This document shows, in pieces, positions 1 through 11,400 of a stretch of 64,000 nucleotides of DNA. The translations under genes and the position numbers were made by a program. Every line of letters starts with the position of its first letter. The first letter of the stretch is position 1. The stretch is from Isoetes taiwanensis (taxonomy: Eukaryota > Streptophyta > Lycopodiopsida > Isoetales > Isoetaceae): assembly GCA_021234155.1 (NCBI GenBank), contig JAJEKV010000014.1:11496415-11560414 (forward strand), read 5' to 3'. The notes beneath the pieces were generated by a model that made no database searches, was not told the DNA's origin, and worked only from the letters and a program-made list of their open reading frames with translations.

Positions 1-560
1 TTGGTGTACTTCGTTCAGTTACGTATTGCTAAAACCCTAACCTAACTTCTTCTAACTAACCCTACATCCCGTTATAAGTGGATCCATCGATGGCTAACGT
101 TGATGCTTATCTTTTAGGTGTTCTTCCCTATCTTTACTATAATGGTCCGGCGGTTAGAAGACCATCTTCGCTGATATGTTCCTTCTAGCGGTAATCCTCC
201 TCCTCGAGGAGACAACTCAACCTTCTACTTCTCCGTGAACCCCACTCCACTTCACCCGTCATTATGGCAAAGATGGTGAAAGGAAAACGATTTTAACATC
301 ACAGCGTTCCATGCGAGGCGGCCCGGTAGAACTCCGCAAGGCCAAACAAAAGAAAGAAAAGCGGCGGATTAATGGATGCGAATAATGATGCAAGCGGTTT
401 GCGCATCAAGCGTCGCGTCCTCGGGATGGACATAAGTAATGTATAAGCTTTTTTTATAGATAGAATAATAAGTTTTTTAATATTTGTTGTCGTTGTATAA
501 AAGCTTATTTTATGAATGGGAACAATCGGTTTTATTTATTTGTATTTATTTGTGGTGTAT
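1..560. other. Unassigned left flank
   Basis: No gene was recognised here. Short open stretches end in a lysine/arginine-rich reading (around 300-380) and a 24-codon frame beginning at 373, but neither matches a family I know. The stretch is not homologous to the end of either tandem unit, so the tandem repeat appears to end here on the left. The AAACCCTAACC near position 33 resembles one telomere repeat but is not reiterated. Confidence 0.5.
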
Positions 561-564
561 GGTA

Positions 565-760
565 TGCGGTATGTTAAACAATCGGTTAGTGCGTTTAACG
601 ACGTTATGATCATTGTGATGCGTTAAAGCACGGCGTTATGATCGGCGTGGCATATGAGGGCATCAGGCCCAAAGGCGGCGTGGCATGCACAGATTGGCCG
701 GACCGCGTCAGTAAGCGTCAGTTAAGCGGCGTCACGAGCGTCGATGCTTGGCGTTAAATA
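565..760. repeat. Degenerate CGTCGTT-rich block at left edge of tandem unit 1
   Basis: This block contains GTTTAACGACGTT, GCGTTAAAGCACGGCGTT and GTCAGTTAAGCGGCGTC, degenerate forms of the GACGTCGTTAAACGACGTC palindrome that fills 27720-28350 and 54746-55351. From about 650 onward (ATGAGGGCATCAGG) it aligns with 28254 onward. No CACTAC terminus is visible to its left, so the left end of the element is truncated, rearranged or unreadable. Confidence 0.5.
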
Positions 761-961
761 TGGCGGGAACGGAGCCATTTCAGTTATTTACCATTCCTTT
801 GTTATTTTGACTCGTTTGTTTTGGGATTTTTTGTAGGTGGGTCTTCTTCATGGGTAGATCTACGCTGTTGTTAATCTTTGGTTTTAGAGTTAAACACCTC
901 CATTAAATAATTTAGAAAGATTGAATCTTGAAAGTATGTTAAAAACTTGAGGATGCATGAT

Positions 962-1132
962 TAGTCTTGGTAGGCTCCCATCGAATGGATGGAGACAGAT
1001 GTGTGGGGTTTATGCACCTTAGAGCAGTTTCAATCTTCATAGATTACAAAAGATTTGAAAGGTTCGTGAAGATAAGGTCTTTGATGCGACTCCATTTCAA
1101 ATGGAGGACTAGATGTATGGGGTTGGGGCACC
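962..1132 (+). other. Hairpin leader repeats, copy 1 (two, degraded)
   Basis: Two ~59 nt repeats (about 962-1018 and 1073-1132) correspond to the cleaner pair at 28568-28742. The second keeps the stem CTCCATTTCAAATGGAG followed by GACTAGATGTATGGGG and GGCACCC. They lie about 160 bp upstream of the presumed start of the SET-like gene at 1291. See the copy 2 entry for the structure. Confidence 0.45.
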
Positions 1133-1290
1133 CTTCAATCAAATGCTTTCTAAATATCATAGCGTTGTATGAATCCCGGATGTTAAGAAGAAACATTTGA
1201 TAAAATCTAAAAAAACATGGATATTTATGTATTTTTATTATATTATTACATAGTTTTTATTAATATTTTATTGTTTACTAGAAAAACAAC

Positions 1291-2606
1291 ATGAATGACG
1301 TCGGGAAGAATTTGTAGCGTAAAGTAGAAAAGCTTTGAAAGTTACATGGCGACTTAGCAAAAGAATGTTACCCCAACAATTGCCACAAATAGTCCAATTA
1401 GACCCAGTGGGCCGAGTCTTCTAGAGGCTTTGGTGGTGTGCATGAAATAGATACACGTAGATGTATGTACCATAAACATGTTTGAATGATTAGTTAACTT
1501 TATATCTTGATGTTTACTTTTTTTGCATTGATTCTTTAGGCGGTTATATTACAATTGTTAAATTGTGCAAGGACAAATAAAAGCGGATGAAGAGCGCGTC
1601 ACCGACCATGTTGACAAATATGGTGAATGCGGCAAACAAAATCTCGGGCCTTTACATGTGGGAATTATTCCAGCGAGGTATAATACCGCGAATCTCATGA
1701 ACTGAGAATCAACTTCTCTACTTGTACTTGAATCGGCGTCTTAACAGTTTTACTTGTATTTTGTTAGGAAGAAATTGAGAATGAAGTGAAAACCGAAGCG
1801 TGTATATAGATTTTGGGGTTATGTTGTCATTTGGAAGTAGATGATGTTGATACTATGAATGCGTTCATAGAAAAACCCTACAAAAAAAGCCATCAACTTC
1901 CTCAAAAGTATCCCATTCATTGATAGAACTTCGTCGTGCAATGGCGTTTGCCAAGATTGGAGGAATGACAATGTTCATCAAAATGGAATGTACTAGATCA
2001 TGTAGAAAAATAATCTTCCACCTTCACTAGTCCATTTGGTCCCGACCTTCTGAGGACAAATAAATTAAGAAATTCAATGCATGCCCTAGAAGGCAAAATT
2101 AATTTATAGAGGCAATTTTTACATTATTGGGGTAGGCGATTACATGATTAAAATAGTGGTCCCGGTCTTTCCTTTAGGGATTATATATTATAATGAATAA
2201 AAGTCAAAGATGAATACCATTTGTTCGCTTATTACCATATGTAGGTCTGAATATAACTTTCGAACCCTTGGCATAAATGGAGGTAAGCATCAGTGGCATG
2301 CTCATCATGGCCTAAATTCAAATGCACAAACAATATCCAAGCCGGTGACTTCACTTAAGCTTCATATATATTGATGAGTGGAGTCCCAGTTGCATGGAAA
2401 CCTTGCTGCTTTTATTAATAGCTCTATCGAGAATCTTGAAGCTACCAATTGTGAATTTTAGCCGACGCAAACCAAGACCAAGAAGATTTTTTAGGCGTAA
2501 AATTATTGGGAGATATATCATGGTTTTATGCTATAAAAACTTTGTATTGGTGATGAATTGTTCATTGAATATAGTCGGTGGAACCAATACTAGGAGGTCG
2601 CTTTGA
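1291..2606 (+). pseudogene. C-x-C-x2-C / SET-like gene, copy 1 (broken)
   Basis: This is the counterpart of 28902-30236 in the same order: an ATG shortly after TTGTTTACTAG, a motif stretch around 1550-1680 (cysteines in TGTGCAAGGAC), and a C-terminal part at 2394-2606. In that part the frames still read fragments such as NFS..RKP and RYIMVLCYKNF. It has more indels than copy 2, and no frame runs through the gene. The SET-like assignment is taken from copy 2, where GNLAAFINSS, TNCEF-like and DDELFIEYEYSRP elements are readable. Whether the breaks are biological or sequencing errors cannot be settled here. Confidence 0.4.
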
Positions 2607-2646
2607 TGATGTACTCCATTACTCATATAATTTTAATGGAATGCAC

Positions 2647-2703
2647 CCTTCTTCTTCCCTTCTTCTTCTTCTTCTTCTTCTTCTTCTTCTTCTTCTTCTT
2701 CTT

Positions 2704-2734
<31 letters not shown>

Positions 2735-2760
2735 ATTCTTGAATTCTTCTTCTTCTTCGG
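2647..2760. repeat. (TTC)n microsatellite
   Basis: A nearly pure TTC run of about 85 bp is followed by TTC-rich DNA. At the matching place in copy 2 (30281-30440) the repeat is a CTTCTC hexamer run instead. It separates the SET-like gene from the tnp2 gene. The poly-Phe frame across it is not a protein. Confidence 0.9.
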
Positions 2761-3079
2761 AATGAGAATTTCACAACTTCTTCTTCTTAAGATAAATATC
2801 TTTTTATATCTTGAATTCTTCTTCTCTTAGGAATATTGCATATTAAAATTTTTTATATCTTTTAGCTTTAATTATGACATAAAATTTTAAATTTGATTCG
2901 TTATTAAATTTAAAATTTACCGCCAAAACGGGCTCTCAATGCATGCTTATCAATCACGTATATATTTCGATTTTAATCGTGATGCGAATTTGGCAAGTGA
3001 ATGTGAAGACCATCCAAAAGCGTCTTGGGTGGCGACATCAAAAGTCATTCACGGATAGGGAATTAGAATACAGACAAGC

Positions 3080-6000
3080 GGTATGGTACAAAAAACTGGG
3101 CTGCGCTATAATGAAGAGTACAATGATGAGAGATGAAACGGGCTCTGATGATGAAGATAGCGATATTCACCCACAATGGAGAAGCTTCTGGAAGTTGAGG
3201 GAACCCTAACAGAACCCTTAAGATCTTAGACAACCTAGATGGCGATATAAATACTCCTACTTGATGGTCATGAAGATCCGCGTTTTTGTGGAGGGAGCAC
3301 ATACTGCTTATTATATCAGTCTGGCTTATATAGATTGGCGACATCTTTATTGATATTAAACCTTCAAGCCAAAATTCAAATGGGCAATGCGGTCATTACG
3401 GCTTTGTTGATAAAATACATTTAAAATCTTGACTTATTGAATTTGTAGTTGAATATATATGTAAAGATACATTTTTATCTGATTGCAAGAAAAATATCCC
3501 ACAAGGGGAAACTACATACCCAAAAAGTGCAATGAAATAAAAAAATATATTGAAAAACTTGGTTTTAGGCTACCCATAAGATTCGCGCTTGTCAAATGAT
3601 TTGCGTAGTATATTATCGAATGACATCACAAGAACAGAAACATACCTAAATGTGGTGCCTCTAGGTACAACGAGATGCACCAAGGAAAGACGTCCCGATG
3701 AAGGTGGTTAGCTACTTTCCAATTGATCCCTCGCGCCAAGGCTATTGTTTGATGTGAATCTAGCTTCGCTCATGGGTTACGGTGTTAAGCTAATCGTCAG
3801 TGACAATGTACTCAGCGTGGTTAGTGACTACAAGCAATGGAAGCATATTGATGAAACATGGCGAATTTGGAAGAAACCCGCGAAATCTGGATTAGGGGTT
3901 GGCAGCGGATGGGGTGTTAATCCTTATGGGCGTCAATCGACGCGTGGTCAACTTGGCGAGTAGTGTTGATCAACTATAATTTACTGCAAGTGGTTTACTC
4001 ATGAAGACTAGCCATTTAATGGTAGCGTACTATTAGTTCCGGGACCGAAAAATGGGAAAATCTAGATCCGTATCGAAAATAGTTATTGATGAGCTTTTGA
4101 CATTGTGGAGTGAAGGTATTGAAGTTCTGATGTCTCGAGAAGAACTTCATCTTTGAGCGAGGAATTTACCTTGAGAGCAATCATAATGTGGACGAGTGAT
4201 TGGCACGGTTTTATGAACTCTCACGGACTCCAAATTAATGCGGATATGCGGCATGTCGCGTGTTGGGGTTTGACGGTTGAACTCGCGTAGGTCAGCATTG
4301 CACAAAATATGCATGCAAACTTCAAGAATATGCCCGTGGAAAAATGCGACTTCGATATGTAGCAGGTCCAAGAAAAACATTGCCTTTGAAAGAGCCTCCC
4401 CAAAAGGTTGACAATGAGATTGGGGTAACATGTGGGATCTCATTTGAAGGGAAATAAGGTTAAAGGAATGAAGTGGAGCATCATCCTTCTTCCTTCACCC
4501 TATTAGAGGAAATTGAAGATCCATCATCTTCTTGATCCCATGCATCTTTAAAACATTTTCGGCGTCTATTTGGAGGCATGTCCGGGGCCGTGGAGACCTG
4601 GTCACGACGAAGATCTACAGAAAATTTGGATCAAAATCTAAAGCATGGTTAAATGTCGAAAAAGGAATAAGGCCACAAGTGGATTGGATCGTGCCTAGAA
4701 AATATGAAAAACCCGTTCGGTGATCAAGGCAATAAAGACTTCAGAGCCGGGATATAGCACGTGGAGTTGCGTGTTGTTTTCTCCTAAGGGGAGGTGGCGG
4801 GGTTGAAATCTCTGATTGGCATAAGATGTTGCGGTTTGTTATACCCTATTGAAAGAGAATTAGATCTCTCGAAAGCCGGTCCTACGTGCAATATGTCTCT
4901 TATCGAGTTTTCGGGTTAAATGCAAGTTTAGAAAAACACTCGATCTTTGAACTCTCCTTAACTTTTTCTTTCTTAAATGATATTTAGATGGATTACAAGG
5001 AAAGGAGATACGACAAATGAAACTTGGGACATCTTGAACTAAGGTCGTTGGGGAGGGGGCATGTTGTATCTTTGGAAAAGAATTCCCAACAAGTTTTCAG
5101 GACATACAAACTCACTTACTAGTGCATTTTAGTGGGCCAGTGAAGAGCTTACACCCGAGCACAAAAATCCTAGATGGATGTTTTTATAGAGCGGCTTTTA
5201 GAAGGTCCTCAAGGACTTAAATGCGTCCCGGAAGGCAAGGCGAGGAGAATTGCATGGCGAGGAGGTTGGTTCATTATTCTATTCTATCATAGAGTTCTTG
5301 AAAAGCGTTATCTACACCCCAATGCTCCCACGATTATGGACGATAGAAACACTCCAACTATAATTGGAGAAGTTCCCGAAGAAGACCCCGAGGAAAGAAA
5401 TTATTCACACTAGAAGAAACAGGCCCGCTCCCATGGAGAAATGGATAAAAAATGCGAGGAAAGAAAAGCCAAAGAGAGATGAGGAGAGCGCTATCGACAA
5501 AAGAATGCATGAAACAACCACTTCCCGGGGATCATTTGGGGTCTGCCAGAGTAGAGATAAACAATAAATGGATTAACGAACAACTAGAGATAAGGCACAG
5601 CGTGGCGGAACATGTTTTCTAGCGAAAAGATTTGCATATACTAAAGGCGTGTGTCACTATTTGTAAGTGCAACAATAGCATATAATTCGAGTTTAGATTC
5701 GTTATTTTGAACATTTGTTCCTTTACTTTTGTATTATAATTCATATGCATCAATATGGATGTACGGTGCTCACTTTAGATGACAAATTGTGGATCATGGC
5801 AAAAGCGCCTTATGATTTATGGTATATCAACAAAGTTTAGTACGGTTTGCCGGGCTGGTAGTGCGGACAAACCCAATCGGGGGCAATGTTGGAATGGATT
5901 GGTACTATAAAGAACTATCATGGAGGGTTGATGTGTTAGTGCATTCAAAAGAAACAATGTTGTTTGATGCCGAATATGGTTTGATCTTGTGTATGTGGTG

Positions 6001-6300
6001 CTCATGCCGCGTCTGCGCCAAAGATTTGAGTGGCTTTATTCACTAGATTCAACATATTCGATATAGGTGGTCGGAACACCTTCGTGAGGGTTGAGCAATG
6101 TGAACAAGTATGTTTACTTGGATGCAATAAAATTTATATATGTCATTAACAAAGGAACTAATGTAATAGAGGTTTTTGTAGGTCACTTTATACGTTCGGA
6201 TCCTTTGCAAGATCGGTGGTGGTTAGTAGTTCCATGTAAGGCTGCTCATGCATATTTGAAGGTGAAGAAGAAATGGATGATGGGAATAGGGAGGTTGGGG
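3080..6300 (+). pseudogene. CACTA tnp2-type transposase, copy 1 (broken)
   Basis: This is homologous to 30742-33990 over its whole length. Readable pieces in several frames include an acidic N-terminal part (3110-3210), the tnp2 core around 3745-4200 (SDYKQWKHIDETW, then LGVGSGWGVNPYGRQS), a DPMHIFK-like stretch near 4530, a DUF4218-like part (4720-5300, LLVHFSGPVKS region and MDVFIERLLEGPQGLKC) and a DUF4216-like part (5819-6260, DPLQDRWWLVVPCKA). It has many frameshifts and could not make transposase as written. The product would cut and move the element from the nucleus. Confidence 0.75.
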
Positions 6301-6551
6301 GGACTATTGTGTGTGAGTAAAAGACTACTACTCAGATTGGGCACTTCATTTACTTGTAGCGGTATATTTTCTTTATATAGACAGAAAAACATGCAATTTG
6401 TGTGTATACCTATAAGCCATATTAGAACTTAACAGTAAATATTACTGCTTAGAAGTTATCTCATAGACATTTTATACCCAGGGTGGTGGCTGTCTGCTCA
6501 AGGCCTATGACACCAAAAGCGCCCGATCAGGGGGCGGTCCTATAGGTTAAT

Positions 6552-7140
6552 TTAAACTTTATGTTTGGTAATCATAAAATGTAGAATTCCCTTCAATCTG
6601 AGATTCATATAAAAATGTATGTATATTATTCCCTTTAAAATACAAAAATTCATATAAAAAACCATACTGTTCAAATACACAAAACCAAAGTGGATGCGTT
6701 CACATCTATATATGTATAAGTGTGATCCACTCCATTTCGAGGGTGCTTTGTTGGTGAGATTTCCTCTTGAGTGAGGAACAAACCTCGACATGGTCAAGCC
6801 CTCAGGCGTGGTGTGCATTTCCCCAAGGAATTCATGTCTGAGCACTTCCCATACCTGGATTTGGGGTCTCACCGATTTTAACTTTGAAAGTAGGGCTTGA
6901 CTTGATGTTCCCTTCCCGAGGCCCCTAATATAGCATAAGGGCCCGGCTTCAGCGGAAACTCTCACCATGTGTTTCTTGAGCATTCGGGCTGTATTGAGAA
7001 GGTCCGGCCTCCACGGTATCTTGACGAGGTCTTTCTTTTATCTTGGCTTTATCGCATGACTGCACTGTACGTTGGTTGAGTCTCAACCCACTGGGGCTGG
7101 GAAGTTAGTGCTCGATGGCCTGCCTGCTGGCCTGCAGTGT
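6552..7140 (-). pseudogene. Minus-strand remnant of unknown gene, copy 1
   Basis: A 143-codon minus frame (6552-6983) contains HEFLGEM followed by TTPEGL. The same words are found in copy 2 on the minus strand near 34490-34560. Conservation between units and a run of plausible protein upstream suggest a degraded gene transcribed leftward, toward the 3' end of tnp2. No family was recognised. It may be a divergent partner of the plus-strand gene that starts near 7555. Confidence 0.3.
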
Positions 7141-7339
7141 TCTCGGCACATCAACGGCATGCGCCGAGGGCGGCCATGGTCAGGTGAGAATTTCTGACCC
7201 GAAGGAGGAGGGAGGAAAAACTGGAGGGTGGGAGGAAGCGAGGGCCGGGCGAGGCTGGAGGACTAATAGGGCAATATATATGGCATTTCGGCATAGAAAA
7301 CAAAACAAATTTCGTGCGGCGTGCGCGAAATATGCTTAA

Positions 7340-7425
7340 GAAGGCGTCTGTTACGCCGACGTCGTTCAGCGGCGTCTAGCGTGGATTAAATGGCGTCTAT
7401 CGTCTTGGCGTCTACGATTCTTTAA
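7340..7425. promoter_or_regulatory. Degenerate CGTC palindrome cluster, copy 1
   Basis: The cluster reads GCCGACGTCGTTCAGCGGCGTC followed by further GGCGTCTA half-sites, the counterpart of the well preserved cluster at 35050-35140. It lies between a minus-strand remnant and a plus-strand remnant, a position that suits a shared promoter or binding site. Function is inferred only from position and repetition. Confidence 0.35.
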
Positions 7426-7554
7426 ATAATAAAATTACGTGAAACCATTTTTTTTTTCTGTTTTCTTTTATGATTTGAGTATTCTTTTCGCTTTGAATCC
7501 TCAAATCCTAGTTTTTCATTAAATTTATTGTGAGGTTTTTTTCTTTATTTGCTT

Positions 7555-8060
7555 TAGGATGCAGCCTTAGAGAAGTGTCTTGACCGGCAGACGCTTGGGA
7601 GCAGATGAGGGTAGGATTCAAAATGAGAGAAATATACGGGGCTGTCTTCTACGTAAGGCTACACACTTTATACACTTTATTGTATTTTTCTCTATTTTCT
7701 AATCTATAGCTTGGTGTGGAGGGGCGAGGGGGAAGGAAGGGAATCCTCAGGTAGACCCCTCCTCCCTTTCGAAGATGAGGACTATGAAACAACGATCCAT
7801 GGGATGAAGGTGTTAAAAAGTATGTGATTGGTGAGAAGGCCACGACCAAATTGCTAGGGACGGTGGTACCTAGCATGATGAGGGTGCTTCTTGAAAGATG
7901 GTGGGGGTTTGGAAGCACCAGGGAAAAACAACATTAACATGATACTAGCGTAGAGCATGGGCCTACGGACATACTGACATGGGCTATGGTTCCGAGGGGA
8001 TGGACCAAGTGGGAGGACTTCGCGATGGAAACCATAAACCAGCTACGTAGGAGTATCTTG
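7555..8060 (+). pseudogene. Short two-exon gene of unknown function, copy 1 (broken)
   Basis: This is the counterpart of 35284-35816. The first exon region (7558-7650) is scrambled relative to copy 2 and the start codon is not clear. An intron-like stretch ends CTATAG at about 7710. The second exon reads EDEDYETTIHGMKVLK in broken frame, followed by a stretch shared with copy 2 as far as CAAGTGATCTTTTG. No family was recognised. Confidence 0.35.
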
Positions 8061-8480
8061 AATTGTTCAAGTGATCTTTTGTTCAATAAACCTCTGTTTT
8101 GTACATTGTTATATTTTCTCTTGGGTACAATCTAACATTGATACATGCATGAACATAAATTCGAAGGATTCTTGAAGATATTTTGCATTCTTCGATTGGA
8201 TCCCACCTTCTTCGAGTTGATTTACCCATTTGAGACTGCGGTTCTGCGACATTTCGACTTGGGTGGTAGAACCGGTTCGAGATTATTTGTGGTTTGGACT
8301 CTCTTGTAGCTCTTACAAATGGGACACTTCCATGTTCTAAAATCTTTCAAATGCACATTCTTAAAAGTTTGTGATGGTAGGTCGGCTTGGATTTTTTACG
8401 CAGCTTTGTGATAGAAGCGACTACTAAACTTATGTTTCTTTTTGTGGCTTGAAGTCAGCGCATCTTTCAAATCTTCCTTT
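8061..8480. other. Spacer without recognised gene
   Basis: This AT-leaning sequence between the two-exon remnant and the satellite is conserved in copy 2 (35817-36215). It holds no convincing frame. It may be the 3' region of the upstream gene. Confidence 0.5.
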
Positions 8481-11400
8481 CGGTTGCTTTCATAGCGGGC
8501 TGCCAAACATTCTAATGCTAACCTTTTGACCTAGACCTTCTATAAGAAAATTCCGAAAATTGGGCGTGTCTGGAGATGAATTAGGAATCAGCTGGCAAAA
8601 ATCGAGAATTTATTTTTGGTACGATACATTTAAATTCACGAATTTATGAAATTCGTCTTGCCCACTTCTGGCTTAGACTTCTAATTGCCGCCGGAGGGAG
8701 GATAGGCCCAAAACTCCGTTCCCGTCGGTTTCCTTGCTCGCGTTCTCGACGCGGCTTCGGCCCGCGTCCCAACTATGAGACCAAGACTGGCCCCAAAGCG
8801 TAAACCCTTCTAGAGCACGGCAACCCACGGGGTTTACGTTTGAGCCCTCTCATATCGGAATGGTAGGGACCTTGCTGGCCAGGTGTCTTGAAGTAAGTTG
8901 GGGTGTTGGCGAAGTCTGAGACCCTAAAAATCCCTCAGGAAGGCTGCTTGCCCAATTTCCTCTCCCAGGCCACGGGAAGGTGGGCTGACCTCCCCTCCGG
9001 AATGTGATTTGGCTGCGCCAATGGACTGAAACGTCGACATTGCCACAGGGATAGCCAAGTTAAAGTGGCCCTGCGGACCTCCAGGGGTTAGTGGCTAGAG
9101 AACCGCGGGATCTTGTCGTGGAAGTGCGGTGTTTCCTTCTTTTGCAAAACCCGACCTTGTAACTTGCTCCTAAGGGTAATTTCACCATTACAGACGATTT
9201 GGCCGAGTCGATTTACCGATAGAACCTCCCGATATGAGCGACAAAAGCAGTCGCAGTTTCTAAGGCGACCTCGGAGACGCCCGTGGTTTGACAAGTTCTC
9301 CCGGGACCGATCTGGAATCTTTTGGGCCTTCACGAAGGGCCTGACGGGAGGATCAGCGATTGGGATAGAACCCGGACTCGAGGAGGAGTGGTCATTAGCG
9401 GCCAGTGGCGCGAGGAAAGATGCCTCGGGGAACTTTGGATCGCCTCTTGGTCAGGACTCCCCTCTTGTAGGGATCCTGCAAGGTCACGGCCTCGTTTGAC
9501 TTAAAGGGGAAGGAGGTGCCAGCTTCGGTTGCCACACAGCGGGCTGCCCGACCGTTCTAATGCTAACCCTTTGACCTAGACCTTCTCCAGAATTCGAAAA
9601 TTGCGTGTGCTGGAGATGAATTAGGGATCCAGCTGGCAAAAAATCAGAATTTATTTTTGTGCAATGCATTAGTGCAGATTTATGAATGTCTTGCCAAAGC
9701 CCCGACTACTTGCCCATCGGAGGAGGACAGGCCCAAACTTCATTCGTCGATTCCTGCTCCACTATTCGAGGCTGCGCTACCGGCGGTCCCAAGTGCAGAG
9801 ACCGGGACTCGACCCCAAAGCGCCAAACCCTTCTAGGCACAGCAGCCGCGGGGTTTACGTTTTGGAGCCCTCTCCTTGTCAGTTCGGCGGGACCTTATGC
9901 CGTGAAGCAGCGTGGAGTGGGGGTGTTGGCTATGATCCGGACCCTAAAATCCCGAATTTCGCTTGCACGAATTCCTCTCCTCAAGGCCACAGGGGCCGGA
10001 CGAGGCGACCTCCCCTCTCGGAATCGTGATTTGGCTCTGCCAATGGACTCGAAGCGTCGACATTGCCTGGGGACCAAGTTAGGTGGCGAAGACCACCGAC
10101 CTCAAGAAGCGCCAAAGTAGCTCACTTCCATCACGCACCGTGTAGTCAATTGGCCTAGGATGTGGATCACGGGATCTTGTAAATTATGGAGAAGGTGTTC
10201 CTTCTTTGCAAAACCGACCTTGTAACTTGCTCCCTAGGGTAATTTGTCATTCTGGCCGATTTGGCGAAGTCGATTTGCCATCGGGAGCCTCCGATGCCGA
10301 CGCGAAAAAGCAGATGCGGTTTTCGAGGCCGACCTCGGGACACCCAGCGGTTTGACAAGTTCTCGGACCGATCTGGAATCTTTTGGGCCTTCGAAGAGGG
10401 CCCAGATGGCTGGAGATCAACGGTGGGATAGGGGAACGGACCGGGAGGGTGGTCATTAAGCGTCGGTCCGGGGGCGCTGCGGGGAAGAATGCCTCGGGAA
10501 CTTTTTTGGATCGCCTCTTGGGGTCAGGACTCTTCCCTCTTGTGAGGGATCCGCAAAGGTCTGGCCTCGTTTGACGCAGGGGAAGGGTGCCGGCTTCGGT
10601 TTACGCAGCGGGCTGCCCGAGCCGTTCTGAATGCTAACCCTTTGACCTAGACCTTCTCCAGAAAATTCGAAAATTGGGCGTGTGCTGGAGATGGATTAGG
10701 GATCATTGGCAAAAATCGGAATTTATTTTAGATACAATGCATTAATTGCGAATTTATGAATCTCTTGCCAGCGCAAAGCCCCAGACTTCTACTTGCCACA
10801 TCCGGAGGAGGACAGGCCCAAACTAAGCTCCGTCAGTTCCCTTGCTTTCCGTATTCTCGGCCGGGCTGCGCATCGGCCAGGTCCCAAGTGCACCTTGGAC
10901 CGGACTCGGCCCCCCAAAATGCAAACCCTTCTAGAGCACGGCAACCCACCGGGGTTTACGTTTTGGAGGCCCTCTCCTTGTCAGATTCGGTAGGACCTTT
11001 GTGACGACTTGGTGGAGTGGGGGTGTTGGCCTTGAGCAGGGACCGTAAAATCCCGAGTTGCGCCCGAATTTCCCTCTCCCCAAGGCCACGAAAGGGGACG
11101 GCCGGGCGACCTCCCCTCTCGGGAATCGCGATTTGGCTCGCCAATGGACTCGAGCGTCGACATTGCCGGGGGACCAAGTTCCGTGGCCGTAAGACCACCA
11201 CCGACCTCCAAGAAGCGCCAAAGTAGCTCACTTCCATCACACTTTCGTAGTCAATTGGCCTAGGATGTGGATGCGGGGATCTTGTCGTGGAGGGCGTGAG
11301 TGTTTCCTTCTTTTGCAAAACCGACCTTGTAACTTGTTCCCTAGGGTAATTTAAGCCATTCAGGGCGATTTGGTAGGTCGATTTGCCATCCGGAGCCTCC

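Noticed and set aside
30-60. Telomere-like AAACCCTAACC
   Set aside because: Only one and a half degenerate units are present, with no tandem array.
2603-2830. Poly-Phe protein
   Set aside because: This is the translation of a TTC microsatellite.
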